From: an uncultured Anaerolineae bacterium
Lineage (GTDB): Bacteria; Chloroflexota; Anaerolineae; Aggregatilineales; Phototrophicaceae
NCBI GenBank assembly: GCA_938022205.1
Contig: CALIEB010000026.1
Coordinates: forward strand, 1-64,000
DNA length: 64,000 bases
Direction of reading: 5' to 3'
A program made the translations under genes and the position numbers. Below, piece by piece: positions 51,825 through 62,212 of this stretch (position 1 is its first letter; each line of letters starts with the position of its first letter). The notes beneath the pieces were generated by a model. That model was not told where the DNA came from, did no database searches, and saw only the letters and a list, made by a program, of their open reading frames with translations.

Positions 51825-53168
51825 ATGCAGCAAGTTGTTGACATAGAACGCATGAGAAAACTGGCATGGGGGCTGTTGCTAGGCGGATTTGTAACGTTTA
51901 TTGCGCTCGTTGTTGGCGGTGCATGGGGCACGTACAGCTTTCTTTTTGACTCTATTAAGCCTATCTATGTGCGGCTTGACGTGGCACGTGGTACAGCAAT
52001 TGTCACAAGCGTTGACCTTGCTGAGCGCGGCGTGCGGCGGTCAGAAGAGTTAACGGGGCGTGTGGCAACGGTGAGCTTAGACGCGCAGTCACAGGCGGTG
52101 TTTACTTTTCAAGAAGTTAATGCTAACGGGCAGCCTGACCGCGTTATCATGACCGCGACGTTGAAGAGCAACAGCGATATTCGCCTACGACAAGCGACGA
52201 TGCCGCGTTTCACTTGGGGGCGTGGTGGCTACACGATTGTGCTGCGTGAGTTTGCGGGCAGCATGGACGTGTTTGTTGCGGAGAATCTAGCTCATCGCAT
52301 CGCTTTTGAAGTAGAGACGCGGCGCGGCGAGACGATACATATCGAGCGCAGCGGACGTTATGTCTTGGAGTCACTAGAAAATCGCACGCGCGTGATTACG
52401 CGCACAGGCGAAGCGGTGCTTTTTGCCAAAGACAAGCAGAAAAACCGCATTGTGCCAAATCAATGGGAAGCTGTGCTTTTTCCCGAGCGTGATGAGCCAA
52501 TTGCTTTAGAGACACGTCCCAATCTGCTAGAAAACGGTTTGTTTGCCTTCGGCAAGGCTGCGCAGAGCAACGGGCAGATGCTGCCCGAGCGTTGGGGCTG
52601 CACGGTGGCACAAGACGCGCCACCGCGTGGGGTGTATCGCATGGACTATTGGCAAGGGCGCGCGGCATTGCGTTTGCTGCGCGGTGATGGGGCGGAAACA
52701 CACGGTGAGACGCGCTGCGTGCAGTTTTTTGGCGAGGCGGGCTTTGATGTGGGCGATTTTTCATTTCTAGAATTGCGCACCACATTTTTGATTAACTATC
52801 AGTCTTTGAGCGACTGTGGAATACGCGGCAGTGAGTGTCCGATGATGCTGCGTATGGCGTATCGCGACATCAATGGCACGATGCAAGAATACATACAAGG
52901 CTTTTACTACGAGAGTAACCCTGCCTTAGGGTATCCACCGCGCTGTGACACGTGTATTCAAGACCACCGCGAAATCAACGAACAGGTGTGGTACACGTTT
53001 GAGACGGGTAATTTGATGACGTTGATTTCGTCGTCTGTTCGCCCTGCGCAAATTCTTTCCGTCGAATTTTATGCGTCGGGGCACCAGTACGATTTGTTTG
53101 TGAGCGAAATAGGGTTGTACGCAGGGCATACGGATGCTGTGCCAGAAGTCCAGCCACCGTCCTCCTAA
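51825..53168 (+). CDS. FecR-like single-pass surface protein, unknown
   Basis: One membrane helix near the N-terminus (LAWGLLLGGFVTFIALVVGGAWG), then an external part. Residues about 40-215 are beta-rich and end in a FecR-like segment (ETIHIERSGRYVLES...GEAVLFAKD). The C-terminal half (about 230-435) has a jelly-roll-like look with six Cys, including GIRGSEC and RCDTCIQ, that could form disulfides. The match to FecR is weak. It may sense or bind a sugar polymer, which is inference. Confidence 0.6.
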   Translation: MQQVVDIERMRKLAWGLLLGGFVTFIALVVGGAWGTYSFLFDSIKPIYVRLDVARGTAIVTSVDLAERGVRRSEELTGRVATVSLDAQSQAVFTFQEVNANGQPDRVIMTATLKSNSDIRLRQATMPRFTWGRGGYTIVLREFAGSMDVFVAENLAHRIAFEVETRRGETIHIERSGRYVLESLENRTRVITRTGEAVLFAKDKQKNRIVPNQWEAVLFPERDEPIALETRPNLLENGLFAFGKAAQSNGQMLPERWGCTVAQDAPPRGVYRMDYWQGRAALRLLRGDGAETHGETRCVQFFGEAGFDVGDFSFLELRTTFLINYQSLSDCGIRGSECPMMLRMAYRDINGTMQEYIQGFYYESNPALGYPPRCDTCIQDHREINEQVWYTFETGNLMTLISSSVRPAQILSVEFYASGHQYDLFVSEIGLYAGHTDAVPEVQPPSS

Positions 53169-53173
53169 AGCCG

Positions 53174-53182
53174 TGCTATACT
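53174..53182 (+). promoter_or_regulatory. Extended -10 promoter of the zinc-ribbon gene
   Basis: TGCTATACT, identical to the box before the long sensor kinase, lies about 32 bp before the ATG. Confidence 0.45.
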
Positions 53183-53213
53183 TGACAAGAGTTGTTGACA
53201 GAGGGGCTAGCGT

Positions 53214-53819
53214 ATGAGCGGGGACATGAGCCAAAACTTCTTGTTAGTAGGAGCTGTTTATTTAGGTGTGGTGGTGGCGGCATTTTGGCTGGCGATGATT
53301 GTTTGGGCATATCGAGATATGCGCACGCGCTCGCGCGATGCCATCGCAGGCTTATTGGTGGCGGCGTTGGTGCTGCTGCTTAACGTGCCGGGCTTGTTTA
53401 TTTACATTTTGATGCGCCCGCGCGAAACGTTGGCGGAGGCTTACGAGCGGTCGCTGGAAGAAGAGGCGTTGCTGCAGGAGATTGAAGAGAAGCCGACCTG
53501 TCCGGGCTGTTCGCAGAAGGTACAGTCCAACTGGCAGGCTTGCCCTTATTGTCACACGCGGCTAAAGAAGCCTTGCCACGTTTGCCGCAGCTTGTTGGAC
53601 TTATCGTGGACGCTTTGTCCTTATTGCGCCGCGCCGCAGCCGCAGTATATGCCTGACGACCAAGTCGTCAATGCGTCGCGGCACGTGCAGCGCATTCCGC
53701 CGGAAATGCCACGCATACCAGAAAAATGGCTTTCGAGCGGCGCATTAGGAAACAGCGCGCCTGCCACTCGTGATAAAACGAACCCTGACGCACCGCAGTA
53801 TTTGGATGCTGATTATTAA
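53214..53819 (+). CDS. Membrane protein with double zinc ribbon
   Basis: Two membrane helices (about 8-31 and 44-65) are followed by a Glu-rich stretch and two zinc ribbons of the DZANK type, CPGC...CPYC and CHVC...CPYC. The tail is Pro-rich and likely disordered. The ribbons should lie in the cytosol. The function is unknown. GAGGGG precedes the ATG. The stop interlocks with that of pyk (TTAA). Confidence 0.8.
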   Translation: MSGDMSQNFLLVGAVYLGVVVAAFWLAMIVWAYRDMRTRSRDAIAGLLVAALVLLLNVPGLFIYILMRPRETLAEAYERSLEEEALLQEIEEKPTCPGCSQKVQSNWQACPYCHTRLKKPCHVCRSLLDLSWTLCPYCAAPQPQYMPDDQVVNASRHVQRIPPEMPRIPEKWLSSGALGNSAPATRDKTNPDAPQYLDADY

Positions 53820-55285
53820 AGTTCTGCTTCGTCACCAACGCGGTGAACTTTTAGCAGGTTGGTTTGTCCACGTACGGAAAACGGCACGCCTGCGATGATG
53901 ATAAGCATGTCGCCGCGATGCACTAGCCCCGCGTCGCGGGCAGCGCGCGTGATGATGCTAATCATCTCGTCGATGGTGGTGTATTCCTGCACGAGCAGCG
54001 GCGTAACGCCCCACACTAGCGACATGCGTCGAAACGTGACCTCGTTGGGCGTAGCGCAAATGATAGGCGTGCGCGGACGCTCTTTGGCGACGCGCTGGGT
54101 TGTGTAGCCGCTTAGCGTGGTGGTGACGATAGCGGCAGGGTGCAGTGCCTCTGAAATTCCTACCGTCGCTGCGCCAATGGCGTTGGAGATGCTCTCAGGT
54201 CCACTAAAGGCGTTGGTCGAGAAAGGGTTCTGGGTGGCAGGCGAGCGGTTCGCAAAGACGTAGTTCTCTGCTTCAGTAGCGATGTGTGCCATGACTTCTA
54301 CTGCTTTGACAGGGTATTTGCCGCTGGCACTTTCTGCGCTGAGCATGACGGCATCCGTGCCGTCGAGGATGGCGTTATACACGTCGCTAGCTTCGGCGCG
54401 AGTGGGGCGGTGGTTGTCGCGCATAGACTCGAGCATTTGCGTGGCGGTGATGACGGGTTTGCCGGCGCGATTGCAGAGTTGGATGATGCGCTTTTGCTCA
54501 TACGGCACGCGCTCGGCGGGTGTTTCTACGCCTAAATCGCCGCGTGCGACCATAATGCCATCGGACACGGCGATAATTTCTTCGATATGGTTGAGCGCGT
54601 CGCGCAGCTCGATTTTGGCGATGATGCCCGCTTCGCCGCCAAAGAAATTAATCATCCAACGCAGCTGCAGGATGTCGTCCGCTTTGCGCACGAACGACAT
54701 GGCGATATAGTCTACTTTTTGCTTGAGCGCGAACTCAATATCATCGCGGTCTTTGGGCGTAATTGCCGAAAGCGTCAGCGAAGCGTTGGGCGCACTTACG
54801 CCCTTGCGTGAGCGCAGCTCGCCTGGCACGACGACTTTGCCGATAATCGTGCGCGGGGCAACGTCGACGACATCTACTTGAATGTTACCGTCGTCGATGA
54901 GCAGATTTGTGCCAACAGCCAGGTCTTTGATAAAGTCTGGGTGAGGTAGCGAAAAGACATTGCCCGAGCCGTCGACGTTGTCAAGGGTGAAGACCAGCTC
55001 CTCACCCTCGACGAGCATGCGCGGTTCATTAGCAACCGACCCGATGCGAATTTTGGGACCTTGAATGTCAGCTAGGATGGCGATGACCTCTCCCTCTTCC
55101 TCTGCGATACGCCGCACAGTTTCGATGCGTGCAAGATGGGTGGCATGGTCACCATGTGAGAAGTTAATGCGTGCGACGTTCATGCCTGCCCGTATCATCT
55201 GGCGGATGATTTCGGGGTCTTCTGACGCGGGCCCGATAGTTGCAACAATCTTGGTGTGTTTGCGGTGCAATCTGCTAGAGGACAT
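53816..55285 (-). CDS. pyk: Pyruvate kinase
   Basis: Converts phosphoenolpyruvate and ADP to pyruvate and ATP. The start KIVATIGPAS, NFSHGDHATH, the active-site region SDGIMVARGDLGVE and TATQMLESM are all present, with a full C-terminal allosteric domain. I prefer ATG 55285, for which AAAGG is well spaced; the ATG three codons earlier abuts it. Enolase, the step before in glycolysis, lies 28 bp upstream on the same strand. Confidence 0.96.
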   Translation of the reverse strand: MSSSRLHRKHTKIVATIGPASEDPEIIRQMIRAGMNVARINFSHGDHATHLARIETVRRIAEEEGEVIAILADIQGPKIRIGSVANEPRMLVEGEELVFTLDNVDGSGNVFSLPHPDFIKDLAVGTNLLIDDGNIQVDVVDVAPRTIIGKVVVPGELRSRKGVSAPNASLTLSAITPKDRDDIEFALKQKVDYIAMSFVRKADDILQLRWMINFFGGEAGIIAKIELRDALNHIEEIIAVSDGIMVARGDLGVETPAERVPYEQKRIIQLCNRAGKPVITATQMLESMRDNHRPTRAEASDVYNAILDGTDAVMLSAESASGKYPVKAVEVMAHIATEAENYVFANRSPATQNPFSTNAFSGPESISNAIGAATVGISEALHPAAIVTTTLSGYTTQRVAKERPRTPIICATPNEVTFRRMSLVWGVTPLLVQEYTTIDEMISIITRAARDAGLVHRGDMLIIIAGVPFSVRGQTNLLKVHRVGDEAEL

Positions 55286-55313
55286 CGTGACCATCCTTTA
55301 TCTTTAACCCGTG

Positions 55314-56675
<1,362 letters not shown>

Positions 56676-56767
56676 CTAAACGACCACTACGACCATCGGC
56701 AATTTTTTTCGCTCCGCAAATCGGTTACAATCGCAGCAGTGCTGGTTGTTCATAAGGAGTGATTGGT

Positions 56768-57940
56768 ATGGGTCGCAGCGTTTACTTGGACTATTCGGCA
56801 ACTACGCCAACGGATGCGCGTGTCGTTGAAGCGATGATGCCCTATTTTACCACGTTTTTTGGCAATGCGTCGTCGGCGCACAGATACGGACGCAAGGCTG
56901 AGCAAGCGGTTGAAGATGCGCGTGCTACGATAGCGCGCTTGTTGCATTGCAAGCACGAGGAAGTTGTCTTCACGAGCTGCGGCTCTGAGAGCAACAATCT
57001 TGCGCTGCGGGGTGCGGGGGTGGCGCGCAAGCAGCGCGAAGGGCGTGGGCATTTGGTGACAACGCCAATTGAACACAGCGCGGTTGGCAAGACGGTGGAC
57101 GTGTTGTGTGACACGATGGGGTTTACGAAGTCGTTAGTGTCTGTTAGCAGGGATGGGCGCGTTGACTCTGAAGCCTTTGTCGAGACGTTGCGGGAGGACA
57201 CAGCGGTTGCCAGCGTGATTTACGCCAACAACGAGGTCGGCACGGTGCAACCTATCGCGCAGCTGGCGGCGGTGGCGCGTCAAAAGGGTGTGTTGTTTCA
57301 TACGGATGCTGTACAAGCAGCGGGTCAGTTGTCGCTAGACGTGCGCGAGCTTGGCGTGGACATGATGAGCCTTTCGGCGCATAAGTTCTACGGTCCGAAG
57401 GGAGTAGGTGCGCTTTATGTGCGCGAAGGCGTGCCGCTCGTGCCTTCGCAAAGCGGCGGCAGCCACGAAGGTGGGCGGCGCGCTGGCACGCTCAACACAC
57501 CGCTGATTGTGGGCATGGCGAAAGCACTGCAGCTAGCCTATGAAGAGCGTGAGCAGCGGCTGGCGCACTATTTACATCTGCGCAACATGCTCAAAGAAGG
57601 CATCTTGTCACGGGTATCGGACGTGGAGGTTACCGGACATCCTGAACAGCGTTTGCCTTCGCATATTAGCTTCATCTTTGGTGGCATCGACGGCAATCAA
57701 CTTTTGATGCATTTGGACATTCGTGGCGTGGCGGCGAGCAGCGCGTCGGCGTGTAAGACGGGCAACCCTGAACCGTCGGGCGTGCTGCTGGCGTTAGGGT
57801 ACAGCCGTGAGCAAGCGTTGGGCAGCCTGCGCTTGTCGGTAGGGCAGGATACAACCGAAGACGACGTTATCTTTGCCATCGACGCAATTGTGGATGCTGT
57901 CACTGCACTGCGCAAATTGAAGGCGAGCTTGGGGCGTTAG
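56768..57940 (+). CDS. Cysteine desulfurase, IscS/NifS family
   Basis: A PLP enzyme that moves sulfur from cysteine to acceptor proteins. The N-terminus VYLDYSATTPTD, the PLP-Lys motif SLSAHKFYGPKG and the mobile active-site loop SSASACKTG with its Cys are intact. I start at ATG 56768, with AAGGAG eight bases upstream. The mnmA gene follows after 2 bp, so this enzyme probably supplies sulfur for tRNA thiolation. Confidence 0.94.
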   Translation: MGRSVYLDYSATTPTDARVVEAMMPYFTTFFGNASSAHRYGRKAEQAVEDARATIARLLHCKHEEVVFTSCGSESNNLALRGAGVARKQREGRGHLVTTPIEHSAVGKTVDVLCDTMGFTKSLVSVSRDGRVDSEAFVETLREDTAVASVIYANNEVGTVQPIAQLAAVARQKGVLFHTDAVQAAGQLSLDVRELGVDMMSLSAHKFYGPKGVGALYVREGVPLVPSQSGGSHEGGRRAGTLNTPLIVGMAKALQLAYEEREQRLAHYLHLRNMLKEGILSRVSDVEVTGHPEQRLPSHISFIFGGIDGNQLLMHLDIRGVAASSASACKTGNPEPSGVLLALGYSREQALGSLRLSVGQDTTEDDVIFAIDAIVDAVTALRKLKASLGR

Positions 57941-57942
57941 CT

Positions 57943-59028
57943 GTGAAGCGTGAGCGCGTGGTCGTAGCGATGAGCGGTGGCGTAGACAGCTCCGTAGCGG
58001 CGGCATTGCTCGTTGAGCAGGGCTATGAAGTTGTCGGCATGATGATGCGCCTTTGGTCTGACGAGGCGATGGGTGGTGCGGAACACAATCGCTGCTGCAC
58101 GCCGGAGCAGATGGCGGATGCGCGGCGTATCGCGGATAGTCTGGGTATTCCGTTTTATGTTTTGGACACGAAGGACGTGTTTCGCGCCACTGTGGTGGAA
58201 TACTTCATCTCGCAGCACCGCGAGGGTGTAACGCCCAACCCGTGCATGGAGTGCAACCGCCACATACGCTTTGACTATTTGCTTAAGAACGCGCTGGCAC
58301 TGGGCGCGGACTATCTGGCGACGGGGCATTATGCGCGCATCCGCTGCAACGAAACGGGCGCGTTTCAGCTGCTTAAGGGGATAGATGACCAGAAAGACCA
58401 AAGCTACGTGTTGAGTGTCATGGGGCAGGCGCAGCTTGCCCAGACACTTTTTCCAGTAGGCGAGTTCCCTAAGACCGAAGTGCGCGCTCTAGCGGCACGC
58501 TTTGGGTTGCGTGTGGAGAGCAAGAAAGACAGCCAAGACTTGTGTTTTTTAGGCAAGAATGATTACCGCGACTTTCTTAAGCTACACGCGCCCGATGTCA
58601 TGACCCCCGGTCCTATCGTGCTAAAAGATGGACAGGTTGTTGGTCAGCACAGCGGCTTAGCGAATTACACAATTGGTCAGCGCAAGGGCTTGGGCGTGTT
58701 TCACGCTGAGCCGCTTTATGTCATCGCGATGAACCCGTATCGCAACGCGCTGGTGGTTGGGACACGCGACGAGCTAGGGCGCAGCACGTTGACTGCTAAG
58801 CGTGTGAATTGGGTGGCGGGTGTCGCGCCCGCGCAGCCTTTCCGCGCGCAAGTCAAAATTCGCTATAAGGCGGCAGCAGCTCCTGCGCTAGTCACGCCGC
58901 TTGAAGACGGGCGCATGCATGTGGCGTTTGATGAGCCGCTGCGCGATATTGCCGCAGGACAGGGAGCGGTCGTTTACGACGGCGACGTGTGCTTGGGCGG
59001 CGGCATCATCGAACCGCTTGCTGGTTAG
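57943..59028 (+). CDS. mnmA: tRNA-specific 2-thiouridylase MnmA
   Basis: Adds the 2-thio group to the wobble uridine of Glu, Lys and Gln tRNAs, using ATP and sulfur from a cysteine desulfurase. The PP-loop SGGVDSSVAA, the first catalytic Cys (NPCMECNRHI) and the second (DLCFLGKNDY) are present, followed by the central and C-terminal beta domains. The start is GTG. Its stop interlocks with that of the prepilin peptidase gene. Confidence 0.96.
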   Translation: MKRERVVVAMSGGVDSSVAAALLVEQGYEVVGMMMRLWSDEAMGGAEHNRCCTPEQMADARRIADSLGIPFYVLDTKDVFRATVVEYFISQHREGVTPNPCMECNRHIRFDYLLKNALALGADYLATGHYARIRCNETGAFQLLKGIDDQKDQSYVLSVMGQAQLAQTLFPVGEFPKTEVRALAARFGLRVESKKDSQDLCFLGKNDYRDFLKLHAPDVMTPGPIVLKDGQVVGQHSGLANYTIGQRKGLGVFHAEPLYVIAMNPYRNALVVGTRDELGRSTLTAKRVNWVAGVAPAQPFRAQVKIRYKAAAAPALVTPLEDGRMHVAFDEPLRDIAAGQGAVVYDGDVCLGGGIIEPLAG

Positions 59029-59876
59029 TAACCTAACAGGCTAATCCGTACAGGGTCGCCGTAAAGTAGCATGATGAGCGTGGCGATGATGATGTAAGGA
59101 CCATAGGGGATAGCAGTGAAGGCGTGATAGCGACCGCGCAGCAAGAGCTTTAAGACCATGTAACCCAACGCACCTAACGCGCCTAGAAACACGGTGATGA
59201 ACAGCGCGATAATGGTATGTGCCATGCCCAGCAGCAAGCCGCTGAGCGTGATAAGCATCACGTCGCCGTAGCCAAATGCGACCGTGTTGATGCGTTCGCC
59301 GCGCAGCATACCCATGATGTAAGTGAAAATAAACCCGCCTTGATACATCACAAAAAACACGACAAAGCCAATCGCCGCGCCTACGAGCGCGTCGCGTATG
59401 TTGGGCGAGGGTTGTGGCAAGAGCAGTGCGTCTAAGATAGCCAGCCCCATTGCCGGCAGCACGACAACGAACAAAATCAGCTTGTGTTCCATGTCGATGA
59501 CGATGATTAAGGCAAAAATCGCCATGTAGATGTAGTAGAGCAGGGTTTGTTCTAGGGTGATGTTGGGGATGTTAGGCGCGAGAAAATAGACAAGGCTCAT
59601 CAACCCTATGCACAACAGCTCAGTGAGCGGATAACGCCATGACAGCTTAGGCGTGTCAAAGCCCTGCTTGTAATAGGCTGTATCGGGCTGCGGTTGGGCA
59701 GGTGCGCGCTGACCTAGCATGAACGCGCTGATGCCCGACCAAGCGGCGAACGGGCGCGGCGTGCCGTCTGGATAGCGCGGCAGCGCGAGCTTGCGACGAT
59801 AAGGCAGCTCGTCAGCCAGCGCGTTGACGAGTACACCCGCCAAAAAACCCCATGCGAGAACGAGTAGGAAGTCCAA
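59025..59876 (-). CDS. Prepilin peptidase (A24) without the Cys motif
   Basis: A membrane aspartyl protease that processes type IV pilin-like signal peptides. Both catalytic Asp are readable: VIDMEHKLI and FGYGDVML (GxGD). About seven helices are present. The N-terminal region keeps SWRYPLTELL, but the four Cys of the usual zinc/methylase loop are missing and replaced by a Pro-rich segment. The start is TTG with GGAG upstream. It ends a five-gene operon. No pilin gene is in the window. Confidence 0.88.
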   Translation of the reverse strand: MDFLLVLAWGFLAGVLVNALADELPYRRKLALPRYPDGTPRPFAAWSGISAFMLGQRAPAQPQPDTAYYKQGFDTPKLSWRYPLTELLCIGLMSLVYFLAPNIPNITLEQTLLYYIYMAIFALIIVIDMEHKLILFVVVLPAMGLAILDALLLPQPSPNIRDALVGAAIGFVVFFVMYQGGFIFTYIMGMLRGERINTVAFGYGDVMLITLSGLLLGMAHTIIALFITVFLGALGALGYMVLKLLLRGRYHAFTAIPYGPYIIIATLIMLLYGDPVRISLLGY

Positions 59877-59888
59877 AAGGATGCTCCG

Positions 59889-60455
59889 TTAGCTAATCGG
59901 TGCCGGTAAGACAGGTGGTGGTGGCAGCAAGGTAATCGACACCACAAGCAGCAGCACGGCAGACAAGAGCGCGGCTAGCACTGTTAAAACGATGTGCAGG
60001 CGTGATGGCGTGAGTAAAGGCGCAGCTGCCTCTTGTGACTGCGTTTCCCAAAAGAGTGGCACTTCAAGCACGCGATAAGGCGTGATGTGCCATGCTTTGA
60101 GGCGTGGTTTGGGGCGATTAAAGCTCACGATGACCATCACTTGATTGGGAGCTTGGCGGCGTGCTTGGGCGATGTCTTCGGCGCAGGGAATAGGGTTACT
60201 GTGCGGATGCGAGTGATAGGTTGCTAACCACGTTAACTGTTGTGCGTCAAGCTGACGCAGCGCGTCAAGCATCTCTTGTGGAGACATGACAAAGCTACGG
60301 CGTGGGTCTTGTGCCACGTTGTTTACAGGCAGATATTGCGTGACAAGCGTGCCGTGTCCACCCAAAAGCCCGCACACTTGGCGGTCAGGCGTGCGTTGGG
60401 CGTGCGCGACAGCTGCTTTTATCACATCGCGGCGCAGTTTAAGCGAGGTCGTCAT
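59889..60455 (-). CDS. Membrane-tailed JAMM/MPN metalloprotease-like protein with altered active site
   Basis: 188 residues from ATG 60455; the extra 65 residues in the ORF track overlap the gene upstream and look non-coding. The MPN fold shows the zinc ligands H81-S-H83 and D94, so metal binding is likely. However, the catalytic Glu position reads Gln26 (QVCGLL), and the Ser of SxxD reads Cys91 (CAED). It may bind but not cleave its target. A C-terminal membrane helix (about 153-176) and a Pro-rich end anchor it in the membrane. It overlaps the beta-sandwich gene by 17 bp. Confidence 0.82.
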   Translation of the reverse strand: MTTSLKLRRDVIKAAVAHAQRTPDRQVCGLLGGHGTLVTQYLPVNNVAQDPRRSFVMSPQEMLDALRQLDAQQLTWLATYHSHPHSNPIPCAEDIAQARRQAPNQVMVIVSFNRPKPRLKAWHITPYRVLEVPLFWETQSQEAAAPLLTPSRLHIVLTVLAALLSAVLLLVVSITLLPPPPVLPAPIS

Positions 60456-60813
60456 CAGCTTGCGGAACAATCGTAAAGGTGGTTTCTTTGCGGTCTTGGG
60501 GTGGGTTGCGGGATTCGTAGAACAGCTCTGCCACAAGCACATAGCTGCCAGCAGGGTCGGGCTTGTGGCGCATGTGCATGGTGAACTCCATGTTAGCGTG
60601 CATGGTGGCGATGACGTTAAGCTCGTTGACAGTGCGCCCGTTCTCGTCAAGGGCTAGCAAGAGCAAGTTAGGGCGTTCTTGAAAGGCGGTTACGCGCACA
60701 TCAACGCGCACGCGCCGCCCGTCGGGGTAGGGCTGGACATTTAACGCTTCAATCTTAATTTTGTCACGCGGCTGTGGAACACGGCTGGGGTCGTCAAAGA
60801 TGTTGATTTCCAT
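60439..60813 (-). CDS. Beta-sandwich protein coupled to the JAMM gene, unknown
   Basis: 124 residues. The strand-rich pattern (RVDVRVTAF, NLLLLALDENGRTVNE, GSYVLVAELFYES) suggests an Ig- or macroglobulin-like beta-sandwich. It has no signal peptide or Cys, and no C-terminal Gly-Gly that would mark a ubiquitin-like protein. I prefer ATG 60813 to the GTG four codons earlier. Overlap with the JAMM gene suggests coupled translation. Confidence 0.7.
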   Translation of the reverse strand: MEINIFDDPSRVPQPRDKIKIEALNVQPYPDGRRVRVDVRVTAFQERPNLLLLALDENGRTVNELNVIATMHANMEFTMHMRHKPDPAGSYVLVAELFYESRNPPQDRKETTFTIVPQADDDLA

Positions 60814-60855
60814 AAAACTTGGCACAGAGGCTGTTTAGGCGTAACAACCGCTGTG

Positions 60856-61314
60856 CTATCCACCTTTCGCTTGTGTGTTGATAGCTGCTTCTGCTTTTAC
60901 GTTATTGAGGGCTTGCATGGCGCGTTCAAAATGCGCTGCTTCCACAAGCAGATGGTCGCGCGAGAACGCACTAAACGCAAAGATAGGCACGTTTGCAGCG
61001 GCAAGCGCGCTGCTGATGTGCGCAAAGAACCCTACCACGTTCGATTCTAGCACAACATCGAGGGTGATGAGGCGGTAGTGTGCAGCTTCAACGCGATGGT
61101 CGCGCAGCCGCTGTTGATATTCTTCGAGAGCTTCGGCTTCAAGGATGAGCGTGACCTCATTCTTGTCGACCACCAGCGCGGCAAAGGGTTCGCCAACTTC
61201 GGCAAGGATGCCCGCCGCAACCGTGATACCGTTAGCAGGCAGGCGAATGATGCGATAGGTGTCGTCGTCACTGACAAGGGACATTTGCTTAAGATAAGGC
61301 GAAGGGTCGGTCAT
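60856..61314 (-). CDS. ACT-domain protein
   Basis: 152 residues with two ACT-like repeats of the kind found in CASTOR/ACT_7 proteins (EVTLILEAEAL, VGFFAHISSALAAANVPIFAFSAF). ACT domains bind amino acids and regulate enzymes, so this may sense an amino acid. It has no enzyme domain. It lies 5 bp after the ParB/SbnI-like gene. Confidence 0.82.
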   Translation of the reverse strand: MTDPSPYLKQMSLVSDDDTYRIIRLPANGITVAAGILAEVGEPFAALVVDKNEVTLILEAEALEEYQQRLRDHRVEAAHYRLITLDVVLESNVVGFFAHISSALAAANVPIFAFSAFSRDHLLVEAAHFERAMQALNNVKAEAAINTQAKGG

Positions 61315-61319
61315 GCGCG

Positions 61320-62135
61320 TTACTCGTCAAATTGATACGTGCTTTCGGTGTAGAGGCGCACGTTGCGCAAGGAAAACTTCTCTTGCAACCAGCTGCGCAG
61401 GAAAGCGTTTTTGTCCTCTAATGATAAAGCGTTATCGCGCAATTTTTCCATTGGGAAGTTGAGTTTAAGCGCACGTCCTTGAATGATGTGGCGGCTAACC
61501 CCCGGCGGCAAGTAATCGTTGCTTTGTGCGGCGTGGATGATTTCTGCTGGTGTATAGGGTTTGAACTTCACGAGCGCGATGGCTTTAGGGTAAAGCTGCC
61601 ACAGCTCTTCGACGTTTTCGATGGAGGTGCGCTCTAGATGTGCTTGGCGTTGATACACGTTGACAAAGGCACGCAATAGGGCATTAGTGCTTCGGGTATC
61701 CTCGTTGGGCATAAGCGCGAAAGGCGGCGTGTGTTTGCATGTGACGATGGCGATGGCGTTACTATCATTGGCATCGCCACGCTGCAGCGCGGGCAATTGC
61801 GCGAGAGCGGCTAAGAATGCCTCTTCCGACCATTCGCTGATAATATGCTGCCAGACGAGCAGCTCGACTAAGCCGCTGTCATAAGGGACGACCTGCACTA
61901 GCACATGGGCAAACCCCAGCTGTTTGACGGAGTGATAGCGATTGGCACCGTCTAAGATGACGAAGCGACCGTCTCCCATAGGCGCGACAATGGGCGGGTT
62001 GGTAAAGCGTGAGGTGTGACGCAATCGCCGAATGAGCGGCTTAGAACGCTGTGAGTCATGTTCCTCATGGGGGCAAATGTGAGAAACGGGTATAATCTGC
62101 AAATTAGGAACAGGAACATGGTGTGGGGTGGTCAT
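61320..62135 (-). CDS. ParB/SbnI-like protein, possible serine kinase
   Basis: 271 residues from ATG 62135 (AAGG upstream). A ParB-N/sulfiredoxin-type fold is indicated by SRFTNPPIVAPMGDGRFVILDGANRYHSVKQLGF. Relatives with this motif (SbnI, SerK) are ADP- or ATP-dependent free-serine kinases rather than DNA-binding proteins. I see no helix-turn-helix of the plasmid ParB type. A link to amino-acid metabolism would fit the ACT gene next to it. The call to a kinase role is inference. Confidence 0.7.
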   Translation of the reverse strand: MTTPHHVPVPNLQIIPVSHICPHEEHDSQRSKPLIRRLRHTSRFTNPPIVAPMGDGRFVILDGANRYHSVKQLGFAHVLVQVVPYDSGLVELLVWQHIISEWSEEAFLAALAQLPALQRGDANDSNAIAIVTCKHTPPFALMPNEDTRSTNALLRAFVNVYQRQAHLERTSIENVEELWQLYPKAIALVKFKPYTPAEIIHAAQSNDYLPPGVSRHIIQGRALKLNFPMEKLRDNALSLEDKNAFLRSWLQEKFSLRNVRLYTESTYQFDE

Positions 62136-62212
62136 AAGTTTATTCGCCTTCTGTGCAATATGCCCGTCATAAACGCTACCTTTATTATACAGGATGCTCA
62201 AAAGGATTCACA

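Noticed and set aside
60456-60650. N-terminal extension of the JAMM ORF
   Set aside because: It overlaps the upstream coding frame almost fully and has Ser/Thr/Cys-rich, domain-free sequence; ATG 60455 begins the real fold.
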